Notes: generated by a model not told the origin, from the sequence alone. Shown: positions 52,334 to 62,091, counted from the first letter of the stretch. The stretch: 64,000 nt of DNA from Anaerosporobacter sp031551385 (GCF_031551385.1 NZ_JAVBNS010000032.1:1-64000), one strand, 5' to 3'. Translations and numbers: made by a program.

Positions 52334-53377
52334 CTAAATATCATCTAAAACAGGCTTTTCGGCTGTTTTCTTAGCAACTGCACTGTTTGAGCAAGGAGCA
52401 GTTGAACTTCTGTTAATAAATTTGGCACGTAGTAACATCTTACTAATTGTAACATTATGAACTAGACCATCAAGTAATAGGAATGCACTCTTTCCTAAAT
52501 CAATTCGATCTTGTCTTACCGTAGTAAGTGGTGGTTGAAGTTGAGAAGCAATTGGAAGATCATCGAAACCAATAACGCTTATGTCTTCAGGAACACGAAG
52601 CCCCATCTTAGTTACCTCTGATATAACACCAGAAGCAATTAAGTCGCTGGCACATATAATTGCTGTTGCGCCACCCTTTAAGAAGGTTGGAACATGGTAT
52701 TTGGCGCAATCTGGAACATAATAACCATATTCAATTAATTCTTCACGAGGTGTTAAATCAAACGATTCCATGCTTTGAATGAATGCTTGATTACGTTGTT
52801 CTGATACCATAGAATTCTTAGAACCATTTAGAAAAGCAATATTTGTATGGCCAAGCTCGTGCAGATGTGAAACTGCGGTATGAATACCTTCAAAACTGTC
52901 TGTTCCAACATAACCTACATGATTATTGTTTTCTATATAGTTATCAAAAAGTACAGTTGGAACGGTTGTCTTGTAAAGTTGTTTTACCCAGTCATCATGA
53001 AGAGCAAAGCCCAGTAGGAAAGCACCGCTATATCCGTTCTTTAACATGAACGTATCAAACTTCTCTTGTGTTTGCATATTGAGATTTGTAGGAATAACTG
53101 TTACATCCCAGTGGCGTCTGGCAGCGGAAAGCTTGAAGCCGACAATAATCTCATAACCAAACTGATCAATATTCTCATAATCCATATTTTCAATTAGGAT
53201 ACATACTTTTCGACTTCCTTGACTACGCATCTTTTTCGATGCATATCCCATCTCGACAGCAGTATCCAGTACTAATTGACGCATCTCGTCACTTATATCG
53301 CTAGCTCCGTTAAGTCCCTTTGAAACGGTGCTAACAGCAATGCCTAATTTATTGGCAATATCTTTAATAGTAGCCAT
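52334..53377 (-). CDS. LacI-family transcriptional regulator (MalR-like)
   Basis: 347 residues. The N-terminal LacI helix-turn-helix (TIKDIANKLGIAVSTVSKGLNGA) is followed by the hinge and a periplasmic-binding-protein-like effector domain (about 60-325; HVGYVGTDSFEG, TAIICASDLIASG, VIGFDDLPIASQ). The last ~25 residues are an extra tail. Its position beside malQ, glgP and malEFG suggests a maltodextrin-responsive repressor. The repeated CGAAA-based 22-bp sites behind both malQ promoters are its likely operators. GAAAGGAGAAAC gives the start. Repeat copy D lies 34 bp upstream. Confidence 0.88.
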   Translation of the reverse strand: MATIKDIANKLGIAVSTVSKGLNGASDISDEMRQLVLDTAVEMGYASKKMRSQGSRKVCILIENMDYENIDQFGYEIIVGFKLSAARRHWDVTVIPTNLNMQTQEKFDTFMLKNGYSGAFLLGFALHDDWVKQLYKTTVPTVLFDNYIENNNHVGYVGTDSFEGIHTAVSHLHELGHTNIAFLNGSKNSMVSEQRNQAFIQSMESFDLTPREELIEYGYYVPDCAKYHVPTFLKGGATAIICASDLIASGVISEVTKMGLRVPEDISVIGFDDLPIASQLQPPLTTVRQDRIDLGKSAFLLLDGLVHNVTISKMLLRAKFINRSSTAPCSNSAVAKKTAEKPVLDDI

Positions 53378-53411
53378 TTTGTTTCTCCTTTCGTATATAT
53401 GAAATAGGTGG

Positions 53412-53691
53412 GCGAAACTCGATTTACACTGTGTAGGCTTTTTGCTTATCGTACTCTAACACAAAACACGCGTCACATCTAAGTACTTCTAGGTGTATAC
53501 AGGCAGATTATCCAAAAGTCACGGAAACGCCCTCAATTCGGCATCCTGCCTCAGTGCGGGCTGGCTCGGCGTCCATGCCTCGCCTTCCTAGGTTGTCTAG
53601 TATACACCAAGAAGTACTATAGATGTTTTGCTATCGTTTTTTAGTTAGAGTACGATAATCAAAAAGCAGTCAAGTGTATTGAGAGTTTCGT
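53412..53691 (+). repeat. Long fold-back element, copy D (type II), upstream of lacI
   Basis: Outer arms GCGAAACTC (53412-53420) and GAGTTTCG (53683-53690). The copy-specific helix pairs GCTTTTTGcTTATCG and TACTCTAAC (53437-53460) with GTTAGAGTA and CGATAAtCAAAAAGC (53644-53667). The shared core follows. Unlike the other four copies it is not downstream of a stop codon; it sits between the divergent lacI and malQ genes. Confidence 0.85.
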
Positions 53692-53928
53692 AAGTACCTA
53701 ATATAAAGACTGATATACAATATCCAATGTAAAAAGTATACTACCTGCAAAAGGGAATTTCAATAAATTAAAATTAATTCGTGAATATGTTAAATTTAAT
53801 TGCGGAAATTTGTTGATAAATATAGAATACGACTGCACAAAGGCGCAAAAAAGCATACTGCTATTCATACATAACGTTTGCAGTAACAAAAAGCCATAGT
53901 GCTTCTTATTAATTTTGAACGAGTAGTA
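53692..53928. other. AT-rich intergenic stretch with no recognised feature
   Basis: No ORF with a ribosome site, no clear hairpin and no promoter motif on either strand. It forms part of the ~900-bp gap between lacI and malQ. Confidence 0.5.
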
Positions 53929-53957
53929 TTGACAAGCATATAGTGAAATGCTATAAT
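53929..53957 (+). promoter_or_regulatory. Distal malQ promoter P1, full consensus
   Basis: TTGACA (53929-53934), 17 bp, TATAAT (53952-53957). It gives a leader of about 310 nt to the malQ ATG. Confidence 0.85.
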
Positions 53958-53968
53958 TCAGTAAAGGA

Positions 53969-53990
53969 TTTCGAAAATTTCCGAAAATAT
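53969..53990 (+). promoter_or_regulatory. Putative LacI-family operator O1
   Basis: Two CGAAA words 11 bp apart within TTTCGAAA..CCGAAAATAT, starting 11 bp after the P1 -10. It matches O2 at 54234 in 19 of 22 positions. Confidence 0.65.
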
Positions 53991-54194
53991 TTCAGAAAGG
54001 AGAGAAATACATATTGCATATATTTCCGTGTGGTTTATAGAATTAGAGGGGAAATACGTTGAGTTTTATACAAATACACTAGCTACAAGGCATGTTTAGA
54101 GGAAATTAGGAAGTTCAAAAGTAATTCTAAACAAACAACGAGCGGTATTAACAAAAAATAATATAAAAAATAACTATAAAACTCGAAACTTCTA

Positions 54195-54223
54195 TTGACA
54201 AACCATGGTCAAAGTGTTATTGT
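54195..54223 (+). promoter_or_regulatory. Proximal malQ promoter P2
   Basis: TTGACA (54195-54200), 17 bp, TATTGT (54218-54223). The spacer carries ACCATGGT, a small palindrome. Confidence 0.65.
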
Positions 54224-54233
54224 AATTATAACA

Positions 54234-54255
54234 TTTCGAAACTTATCGAAAATAT
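54234..54255 (+). promoter_or_regulatory. Putative LacI-family operator O2
   Basis: TTTCGAAA..ATCGAAAATAT starting 10 bp after the P2 -10, the same placement as O1 relative to P1. Confidence 0.65.
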
Positions 54256-54273
54256 ATGAGAGTGTAGAAGAGT

Positions 54274-55773
54274 ATGGCGAAGAAAAATACAGAATTAACA
54301 AGAGGAGCTGGATTATTATTACCAGTAAGCAGTTTACCTTCCCCATATGGTATAGGGACATTTGGAAAAGCAGGTTTTGATTTTGTAGATGTATTAGTAG
54401 AAGCAAAACAAAAATACTGGCAAGTCCTTCCATTAGGGCCAACAAGTTATGGAGATAGTCCATATCAATCATTTTCCGCATTTGCAGGAAATCCTTATTT
54501 TATAGATATTGATACATTAATAAGTGAAGATCTATTAAAACAATCAGAAGTAGATAACTATGTCTGGGGTGATGAGGAAAACAGAGTCGATTACGAAGCA
54601 ATCTATAATAGCACATTTGCTATTTTTAAAAAAGCGTTTGAACGAAGTAATCATCAAACTAAGAAAGAGTACATACAGTTTTGTAATGAGAATAGTTATT
54701 GGATTGAGGACTACAGCCTTTACATGGCAATAAAGAATCATTTTGATAACCAAGAATGGCTTCTTTGGGAAGAGGATATTCGTTTTAGAAAACCGAAAGC
54801 CATAAAGAAGTATCAAGAAGAGTTAAGTGAAGAGGTAGACTTTTGGAAGTTCTGCCAGTTCAAATTCTATGAGCAATGGTTTGCATTGAAGAACTATGCG
54901 AACGAAAAAGGAGTTCAAATAATTGGAGATATTCCTTTATATGTTGCAATGGACAGCTCTGATGTGTGGGTACACGGAGATTTATTTGAACTAGATGAAA
55001 GAAAGAACCCAATTAACATTGCAGGTGTTCCACCAGATTGTTTCTCAGCAACTGGTCAGAGATGGGGAAATCCATTATACGATTGGGAGAAGATGGAGCA
55101 AGATGATTTTGATTGGTGGAGAAAGAGAATGCAGTCGTCAGCAAAGCTTTATGACATTGTACGCATTGATCACTTCATTGGTATTGTAAGATATTTCAGA
55201 ATTCCTGCTGAATGTGAAACAGCAGAGCATGGTAAATATAAAAAAGGACCAGGTAAGAAATTAACAAAAGTAATTAAGGAATCAATAGGAGATGCAAAGA
55301 TTATTGCAGAAGACCTTGGTGTAATTATTCCATCAGTAAGAAAACTTATGGATAGCACAGGATTCCCAGGAATGAAGATTCTGCAATTTGCTTTTAATAG
55401 TGGTTCTAGTAATGAGTACTTGCCTCATAATTATAGTTCAAGTAACACTGTAGTATATGGTGGCACACATGATAATCAAACGATGGAAGGTTATCTTAAA
55501 ACTATAGGTAAAGAGGAAGAGAAGTACGCATTAGAGTATCTTGGAATAAAACGAAAAAAAGATATTTCAGATGCTATCGTAAAAGCAGCTTATGCAAGTA
55601 ATGCGGCAGTGGCAATATTCCAAGTACAAGATATTCTTAAACTAGGTGATAGTGCAAGAATGAATCTTCCATCTTCGTTAGGTGGTAATTGGCAATGGAG
55701 AATGACAGAAGGTCAATTAGCAGAAGAATGTATTGAATGGCTGAATAAATTGGCAGATACATACGGAAGATAA
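54274..55773 (+). CDS. malQ: 4-alpha-glucanotransferase
   Basis: 499-residue GH77 disproportionating enzyme acting on cytosolic maltodextrins. It begins with the family signature RGAGLLLPVSSLPSPYGIGTFG; the nucleophile Asp is in VRIDHFIG, the acid/base Glu in IIAEDLG and the third carboxylate in GGTHDNQT. The ribosome site before the ATG is weak (TAGAAGAG), unusual in this window, and may be compensated by strong promoters. First gene of the malQ-glgP-malEFG run. Operators O1 and O2 suggest control by the divergent LacI protein. Confidence 0.95.
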   Translation: MAKKNTELTRGAGLLLPVSSLPSPYGIGTFGKAGFDFVDVLVEAKQKYWQVLPLGPTSYGDSPYQSFSAFAGNPYFIDIDTLISEDLLKQSEVDNYVWGDEENRVDYEAIYNSTFAIFKKAFERSNHQTKKEYIQFCNENSYWIEDYSLYMAIKNHFDNQEWLLWEEDIRFRKPKAIKKYQEELSEEVDFWKFCQFKFYEQWFALKNYANEKGVQIIGDIPLYVAMDSSDVWVHGDLFELDERKNPINIAGVPPDCFSATGQRWGNPLYDWEKMEQDDFDWWRKRMQSSAKLYDIVRIDHFIGIVRYFRIPAECETAEHGKYKKGPGKKLTKVIKESIGDAKIIAEDLGVIIPSVRKLMDSTGFPGMKILQFAFNSGSSNEYLPHNYSSSNTVVYGGTHDNQTMEGYLKTIGKEEEKYALEYLGIKRKKDISDAIVKAAYASNAAVAIFQVQDILKLGDSARMNLPSSLGGNWQWRMTEGQLAEECIEWLNKLADTYGR

Positions 55774-55840
55774 TGAATATGTAACAATAGAAACTTCAAA
55801 TATACTTTCAATTAAGGCAAATGCTAAGGAGGAGTAAATC

Positions 55841-58180
55841 GTGAGTAATTTTAAATCAAATGTAAAAACAATACTTGAACTTGATTATTCAACTACAATC
55901 AAAGAAGCAACTACAATTCAATTATATAATGCAGTATCAAAAGCTGCGATGCAAACTGTAAATCCAGAAGAAGGAATTGAAGCAGAAGGTAAGAAAGTGT
56001 GTTACTTATCAGCTGAATTCTTAATCGGAAGATTAGTATATAACAACTTATTAAACCTTGGTTTATTAAATCAGTTTTCTGAATTAATGAGTGAAAACAA
56101 TATCGATATTCGTATCTTTGAAGAAATCGAAGATGCAGCACTTGGTAACGGTGGTCTTGGAAGACTTGCAGCATGTTTCCTTGATTCAGGAGCAACAATT
56201 AACGTTAGATTGAACGGTTATGGTTTACGTTATAAATACGGTTTATTTAAACAATACTTTGAAGATGGATTCCAAATGGAAACAGCAGATGACTGGTTAA
56301 GATGTGGAGATCCATGGTCAGTAAGAAGAGAAGAAGAAAAGATTCTTATTGAATTCAAAAATCAATCTGTATATGCAGTACCATATGATACACCTGTTAT
56401 TGGTTATGGTGCAAAAACAGTGAACACACTTCGTTTATGGCAAGCAGAAGCATTAGAAAGCTTTAACTTTGAAGCATTTAACGATTCAAAATACGAAAAA
56501 TCAGTAAAAGATAGAATTGATGCAGAAGCAATTACGAACGTATTATATCCAAACGATAATACAGATGCAGGTAAGAGATTACGATTAAAACAACAATATT
56601 TCTTCTCAAGTGCATCGTTACAAGATGTGATAAGAAAGTATAAAACCGTTTTCGGTAACGATTTCAGTCACTTCTCAAGCGAGTATGCAATCCAATTAAA
56701 TGATACGCATCCAGTAGTAGCAATCCCTGAATTAATCCGTTTATTCATGGAACAAGAGGGAATGACATTCGCGAAAGCATTTAAGATTGCGAAAGAAACA
56801 TTTGCTTATACAAACCATACCGTTATGGCAGAAGCGCTTGAAAAATGGTGGGTAAAATTATTTAAAGCAGTAATTCCTAACGTATACAAATATGTTGTTA
56901 TGATTCACAAAGCATTATTAAAAGATTTAACTGCACTTGGAATCAAAGAAAAAGATCAAAAGAAATATTACATTATCGATGAAAATGATTTGATTCATAT
57001 GGCTCGTTTAGCAATCTATGCAAGTCATTCAACAAACGGTGTTGCTTGGATTCATACAGAAATTCTTAAAAATGATGCATTACATGAATGGTATGAAATC
57101 TATCCAGAACGTTTCAATAACAAAACAAATGGTATTACACAACGTCGTTGGTTAGCTCTTGCAAACATGGAGTTATCTGGATTCATTACAGACAAGATTG
57201 GTAACTCATGGATTACAGATCTTGATAAATTAAAAGACTTAGAGAAATTCAAAGATGATAAAGCAGTAATCAAACAATTTGGTGATATCAAAAACATTAA
57301 GAAACGTCAACTTGCTGATTACATCAAGAAACAAGAAGGAATTGAAGTTGATCCAGAATTTATCTTTGATATTCAAGTTAAGAGATTACATGAATATAAG
57401 AGACAATTATTAAATGCATTCTCTATCCTAGATATCTACTACGGATTAAAAGAAGGAAGAATCAAAAACTTTAATCCAACTGCATTTATCTTTGGTGCAA
57501 AAGCAGCTCCAGGATATTTCAGAGCAAAAGGTATTATTAAGTTCATCAATGAAATTGGAAAGATGATTTCAGAAGATAAAGAAGTAAATGATAAACTTCA
57601 AGTAGTATTTGTTCATAACTACAACGTATCGTATGCGGAAATGATTACTCCAGCAGCAGATATCTCAGAACAAATCTCAACAGCAGGTACAGAGGCATCT
57701 GGTACTGGTAACATGAAGTTCATGTTAAATGGTGCAGTTACTCTTGGAACATATGACGGTGCAAATGTAGAAATCGTTCAACAAGCTGGAGAAGAAAACA
57801 ACTATATCTTTGGTGCAAGAGTGGAAGATATTGAAAAGATTAAAGACAGCTATAATCCAAAAGCTATTTATAAATCAAACCCAAGAATTAAGAGAGTGGT
57901 TGACACATTAATCGACGGTACATTTGATGATGAAGGAACAGGAATGTTCAAAGAATTATATGATTCTTTATTAGAAGGTGCAAGCTGGCACAAAGCAGAT
58001 AACTACTACTTATTCGAAGATTTACTATCTTATGTTGATGCAAAATTACAAGCAAACAGCGACTATTCTGATACATATGAATTCAGAAGAAAATGTTTCA
58101 TCAACACAGCGAATGCAGGTAAATTCTCAAGTGATAGAACAATTCATGACTATGCAGTTGATATCTGGAACGTGAAATAA
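55841..58180 (+). CDS. glgP: Glycogen/maltodextrin phosphorylase
   Basis: 779-residue GT35 enzyme that releases glucose-1-phosphate. The GTG follows AAGGAGGAG. The start CYLSAEFLIGRL, the glycan-binding region RLAACFLDSGAT, the VFVHNYNVSYAEMI loop and the pyridoxal-phosphate lysine in GTGNMKFMLNG are conserved. It lies 67 bp after malQ; together the two convert imported maltodextrins to glucose and glucose-1-phosphate. Codon use is strongly biased, suggesting high expression. Two hairpins separate it from malE. Confidence 0.95.
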   Translation: MSNFKSNVKTILELDYSTTIKEATTIQLYNAVSKAAMQTVNPEEGIEAEGKKVCYLSAEFLIGRLVYNNLLNLGLLNQFSELMSENNIDIRIFEEIEDAALGNGGLGRLAACFLDSGATINVRLNGYGLRYKYGLFKQYFEDGFQMETADDWLRCGDPWSVRREEEKILIEFKNQSVYAVPYDTPVIGYGAKTVNTLRLWQAEALESFNFEAFNDSKYEKSVKDRIDAEAITNVLYPNDNTDAGKRLRLKQQYFFSSASLQDVIRKYKTVFGNDFSHFSSEYAIQLNDTHPVVAIPELIRLFMEQEGMTFAKAFKIAKETFAYTNHTVMAEALEKWWVKLFKAVIPNVYKYVVMIHKALLKDLTALGIKEKDQKKYYIIDENDLIHMARLAIYASHSTNGVAWIHTEILKNDALHEWYEIYPERFNNKTNGITQRRWLALANMELSGFITDKIGNSWITDLDKLKDLEKFKDDKAVIKQFGDIKNIKKRQLADYIKKQEGIEVDPEFIFDIQVKRLHEYKRQLLNAFSILDIYYGLKEGRIKNFNPTAFIFGAKAAPGYFRAKGIIKFINEIGKMISEDKEVNDKLQVVFVHNYNVSYAEMITPAADISEQISTAGTEASGTGNMKFMLNGAVTLGTYDGANVEIVQQAGEENNYIFGARVEDIEKIKDSYNPKAIYKSNPRIKRVVDTLIDGTFDDEGTGMFKELYDSLLEGASWHKADNYYLFEDLLSYVDAKLQANSDYSDTYEFRRKCFINTANAGKFSSDRTIHDYAVDIWNVK

Positions 58181-58195
58181 GGTTACACATTACTA

Positions 58196-58268
58196 TCGGA
58201 ATGAATATGCAAAGCATATTTTATTCATGACACCAGAGAAGACAGAAACTGTTTTTTCTGGGAGTCAT
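58196..58268 (+). promoter_or_regulatory. Two stem-loops between glgP and malE
   Basis: The first pairs GAATGAATATGC with GCATATTTTATTC (58199-58226 region). The second pairs ATGAC and CCAGA (58227-58237) with TCTGG and GTCAT (58257-58268). No T-tract follows, so mRNA processing or stabilisation of the malE message is more likely than termination. Confidence 0.5.
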
Positions 58269-58352
58269 GTAATAGGGAAGAGTTAGGCTTTTCTATTACA
58301 GCATAAATCATTAGCCAATAAGGTTAGAAAAAAGGAGAAAGAGGTAGAAATT

Positions 58353-59705
58353 ATGAGAAAAGGGAAAAAACTTATCGCTTTAGCATTAACTACTGTATTA
58401 GCATTATCATGCTTAACTGCTTGTGGAAAAAACGACAACAAAAACAACAAAAAAGCAGATACAGAAGTAACAACTGAGAATGCAGCAAAAACTGATGATA
58501 CAAAAACAGAAGATGCTACAACAACACCAGATGAGGCAACAACATCTGATGAAACAGTTACACTAGGCGACGCAACATTAAAAGTATGGGGCCCTCAAGA
58601 ACAACAAGAAACAATTCAAGCAATGTGTGAAGACTTTAAAGCTCTTTACCCAAATGATAATATCCAAATCGAATTTGGTGTAGTTTCTGAAGCAGATGCT
58701 AAGAGTGAAGTATTAAAAGATCCTTCAGTAGCAGCAGATGTATTTACATTCGCTTCTGACCAAATTGCTGAATTAGTTCAAGCTGGTGCATTATTCCCAG
58801 TAGCTATGAATGCAGATGTAGTAACAGCTAACAATACAGAATCTTCAATTGATGCTTGTACTGTTGATGGACAATTATATGCATACCCATCATCTTCTGA
58901 TACATATTTCATGTACTATGACAAGAGCAAATACTCTGATGAAGACGTAAAATCTCTTGATGCTATGTTAGCAAAAGATTTAGGTAGTGGAGTAACAAAC
59001 TTCTCTTATGATATCGACAACGGTTGGTATTTATCAGCATTCTTCTTTGGCGCTGGATGTACATTATTCGGAGCAGACGGAACAGATGCTACATTATGTG
59101 ATTTCAACAACGATAGAGGTTTATTAGTTGGTGAATACTTAATGAATCTTGCTAAAAACGCAAAATTTGCTAACCATGATGACGGTTTATTATTAGCAGC
59201 TTTTGAAGCTGGTACACTTGGTGCAACAGTAAATGGTACTTGGAATGCTGATGCAATCAAAACTTCTTTAGGTGATAACTTCGGTACAGCTCCACTTCCA
59301 ACTATTACATTGTCAAACGGTGAAGTAGTTCAATTAGGTGGTATGGCTAACTTTAAATTATATGGTGTTAACTCTCAAACAGCTAACCCAACAGCAGCAA
59401 TGGCATTAGCAGAATACTTAACAAGCGAAACTTGTCAAAAAACTCGTTTTGAAAAATACAGCTACGGTCCAACAAATGCAAACTTAGCAAACGACACAGC
59501 AGCAATGTCTTCTAACCAAGCATTAGCAGCAATGTCAGCACAAGCTCAATATGCAACTGTTCAAACTTCAATTCCTCAATGTGGAAACTACTGGTCACCA
59601 GCTGAAGCATTTGGTACAGGATTAATGGATGGATCTATTACAGCAGATAATTTACAATCAAAATTAGATGACTTCGTTAACAATATTCTTGCTACATTAA
59701 ACTAA
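58353..59705 (+). CDS. malE: Maltodextrin-binding lipoprotein of an ABC importer
   Basis: 450 residues; GGAGAAAGAGG precedes the ATG. Lipoprotein signal with lipobox LTAC (Cys24), then a Lys/Asn/Thr/Asp-rich linker (about 25-70) and a family 1 solute-binding domain resembling maltose-binding proteins (LKVWGPQEQQE, DVFTFASDQIAELVQAG, GTWNADAIKTSLG). The neighbours malF/malG downstream and malQ/glgP upstream support maltodextrin as substrate. Very biased codon use indicates high expression. A hairpin follows before malF. Confidence 0.9.
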   Translation: MRKGKKLIALALTTVLALSCLTACGKNDNKNNKKADTEVTTENAAKTDDTKTEDATTTPDEATTSDETVTLGDATLKVWGPQEQQETIQAMCEDFKALYPNDNIQIEFGVVSEADAKSEVLKDPSVAADVFTFASDQIAELVQAGALFPVAMNADVVTANNTESSIDACTVDGQLYAYPSSSDTYFMYYDKSKYSDEDVKSLDAMLAKDLGSGVTNFSYDIDNGWYLSAFFFGAGCTLFGADGTDATLCDFNNDRGLLVGEYLMNLAKNAKFANHDDGLLLAAFEAGTLGATVNGTWNADAIKTSLGDNFGTAPLPTITLSNGEVVQLGGMANFKLYGVNSQTANPTAAMALAEYLTSETCQKTRFEKYSYGPTNANLANDTAAMSSNQALAAMSAQAQYATVQTSIPQCGNYWSPAEAFGTGLMDGSITADNLQSKLDDFVNNILATLN

Positions 59706-59756
59706 ATACCCAAGTGATGAGGGGTTTTAAGTAATTAAGTTTTATAAACTATTCTA

Positions 59757-59794
59757 AATCAAGTATCCGTTGCATGGATAGCGGATGCTTGATT
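59757..59794 (+). promoter_or_regulatory. Stem-loop between malE and malF
   Basis: AATCAAG and ATCCG (59757-59769) pair with CGGAT and CTTGATT (59782-59794) with a single T/G mismatch. No T-run. This resembles the intercistronic hairpins that raise binding-protein over permease expression, as at 16901. Confidence 0.6.
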
Positions 59795-59851
59795 GGAATA
59801 AAGAATCTATTAGCATAGCATATTTTATCAAGAGATAAGGGAGGCAAAATT

Positions 59852-61228
59852 GTGAACAAGAATAACAAAATTAAGTCTGATAATGTTTTTAAGTTCATTG
59901 GCCGCGCGTTTAAGGAAGGCGATGTCTTCACTAAACTATCGTTTTTTATAATGGGATTATCAAACCTTGTTAGAGGTCAAATTATCAAAGGTTTAATTTT
60001 TCTTTCAATGGAACTTGGATTTATATTTTACATGGTTATGGCAGGTGTAACTGCTTTAGCAGGACTTCAAAATCTTGGAACAAAGACACAAGAACAAGTA
60101 ATCTTAGCAAAACCACCATATGTACAGATTATTTCTGGTGATAATTCTATGTTAATCTTACTGTATGGAGTTGTTGCAATATTTCTCTTAGTAGCGTTTT
60201 TTGTTGCATGGAAAGCAAATGTAAAAGCAGCATATGAGGCACAAAAAATAAAAGAAAAAGGTGAAAAATTACCTACTTTTATTGATGATATCAAAGCTCA
60301 TTTTGATGCGAAGCTACATAAAACGTTATTATTCTTCCCAATGATGGGAGTATTACTATTTACAATATTACCGTTAGTATTCATGATTTTAATTGCATTC
60401 ACCAACTTTGACAATACACATCAACCTCCAGGAAATCTATTTACTTGGGTTGGGCTTGCAAACTTTAAAACCGTATTATTCTCAGGTCAAACAATTTCTA
60501 AAACATTCTGGCCAGTACTTGGCTGGACACTTATATGGGCAGTTTTTGCTACAGGACTTAACTATGTGTTTGGAATGATGTTAGCAATGCTCATTAACCG
60601 TAAAGGTGTTAAATTTAAAGGGTTGTGGAGAACTATTTTCGTATTATCTATTGCAGTACCACAATTCGTATCATTACTAATTATGAAAAATATGCTTGCA
60701 GATCAAGGCCCAATTAATGGTATGCTACAAAGTGCAGGTTTAATATCATCATATATTCCGTTTTTATCGCAGGCAGCATGGGCGAGAGTTACTGTTATTG
60801 TCGTTAATATATGGATTGGTGTTCCATATTCGATGTTAATTACAACTGGTGTACTTATGAATATTCCAGAAGATATCTATGAATCTGCGAAGATTGATGG
60901 TGCAACACCAATTGTTATGTTTGTAAAAATTACATTACCATATGTATTATTTGTTACAGGTCCATACCTAATTCAACAATTTATAGGTAACATCAATAAC
61001 TTCAATGTTATATTCCTGCTATCAGGAGGTGGACCATCGTCGCTGGATTATTACCAAGCGGGTAAGACAGACTTACTTGTTACATGGTTGTATAAGCTGA
61101 CAGTTAACCGTAAGGATTACTCGTTCGCAGCAACAATTGGTATCTTGGTATTTGTTCTATCTGCAACACTTTCACTTATTGCATACAGAAGAACATCAGC
61201 TTATAAGAGTGAGGAGGATTTCCAATAA
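59852..61228 (+). CDS. malF: Maltodextrin ABC importer permease MalF
   Basis: 458 residues, longer than the generic ~300-residue permease because of an N-terminal extension with two extra membrane helices (about 30-60 and 100-120), as usual for Gram-positive MalF. EAA motif IYESAKIDGATPIVMF. The start, here GTG at 59852, follows AGGGAGGC. Its stop overlaps the malG ATG by one base. Confidence 0.92.
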   Translation: MNKNNKIKSDNVFKFIGRAFKEGDVFTKLSFFIMGLSNLVRGQIIKGLIFLSMELGFIFYMVMAGVTALAGLQNLGTKTQEQVILAKPPYVQIISGDNSMLILLYGVVAIFLLVAFFVAWKANVKAAYEAQKIKEKGEKLPTFIDDIKAHFDAKLHKTLLFFPMMGVLLFTILPLVFMILIAFTNFDNTHQPPGNLFTWVGLANFKTVLFSGQTISKTFWPVLGWTLIWAVFATGLNYVFGMMLAMLINRKGVKFKGLWRTIFVLSIAVPQFVSLLIMKNMLADQGPINGMLQSAGLISSYIPFLSQAAWARVTVIVVNIWIGVPYSMLITTGVLMNIPEDIYESAKIDGATPIVMFVKITLPYVLFVTGPYLIQQFIGNINNFNVIFLLSGGGPSSLDYYQAGKTDLLVTWLYKLTVNRKDYSFAATIGILVFVLSATLSLIAYRRTSAYKSEEDFQ

Positions 61229-62091
61229 TGAGTAAAAAAACCAGATCAATGTCACAAGCTAAAAAGTTGGCTAATTTTTCCTCGTATCTTGTCCTCATCG
61301 TTTTATCGGTAATTTGGTTAATCCCAATTGTTTGGGTTGTATTAACTTCATTCCGTGCTGAGTCAGGTACGTATACACCGTATTTTATTCCAAAAGGATT
61401 TACGCTTAATAATTACAAGCGATTGTTCACAGAGACAAATCAATTTTACTTTGCAAAATGGTTTGCAAATACATTTATTGTAGCGGTTTTCTCTTGTGCA
61501 ATCTCAACATTTTATGTATTAGCAACTTCTTATGTAATGTCAAGACTTCGATTTAAGATGAGAAAACCATACATGAATATTGCATTAATTCTTGGTATGT
61601 TCCCAGGATTTATGTCAATGATCGCTGTATATTATATCTTAAAAGGTATCGGCTTAACACAATCACTTGTAGCATTAGTTCTTGTTTATTCAGGTGGTGC
61701 AGGTCTTGGATTCTATGTTGCAAAAGGTTTCTTTGATACCGTTCCAAAAGCAATTGATGAAGCGGCTTGGATTGATGGAGCAACAAAATGGCAGGTATTT
61801 ACGAAATTAACAATACCTCTTTCTAAATCGATTATTGTTTATACAGTATTAACTAGTTTTATGGGACCTTGGTTAGACTACATCTTCGTAAGTGTTATCA
61901 TGGGTGATAATTATGATAAATATACCGTTGCTCTTGGTTTGTTCAAGATGTTAGAGAGAGAGTTTATCAGCCAATGGTTTACAAGATATGCAGCTGGTTC
62001 GGTTCTTGTATCCATTCCTATTGCAGCATTGTTTATCTGTATGCAAAAGTATTATGTGGAAGGTGCGACTGGCGGTTCAGTTAAGGGTTAA
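61228..62091 (+). CDS. malG: Maltodextrin ABC importer permease MalG
   Basis: 287 residues, six membrane helices, EAA motif IDEAAWIDGATKWQVF and the MalG-type C-terminal end (VEGATGGSVKG). AGTGAGGAGG in the end of malF serves as ribosome site. No malK follows; the operon ends with repeat copy E. A shared ATPase elsewhere is required for transport. Confidence 0.92.
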   Translation: MSKKTRSMSQAKKLANFSSYLVLIVLSVIWLIPIVWVVLTSFRAESGTYTPYFIPKGFTLNNYKRLFTETNQFYFAKWFANTFIVAVFSCAISTFYVLATSYVMSRLRFKMRKPYMNIALILGMFPGFMSMIAVYYILKGIGLTQSLVALVLVYSGGAGLGFYVAKGFFDTVPKAIDEAAWIDGATKWQVFTKLTIPLSKSIIVYTVLTSFMGPWLDYIFVSVIMGDNYDKYTVALGLFKMLEREFISQWFTRYAAGSVLVSIPIAALFICMQKYYVEGATGGSVKG

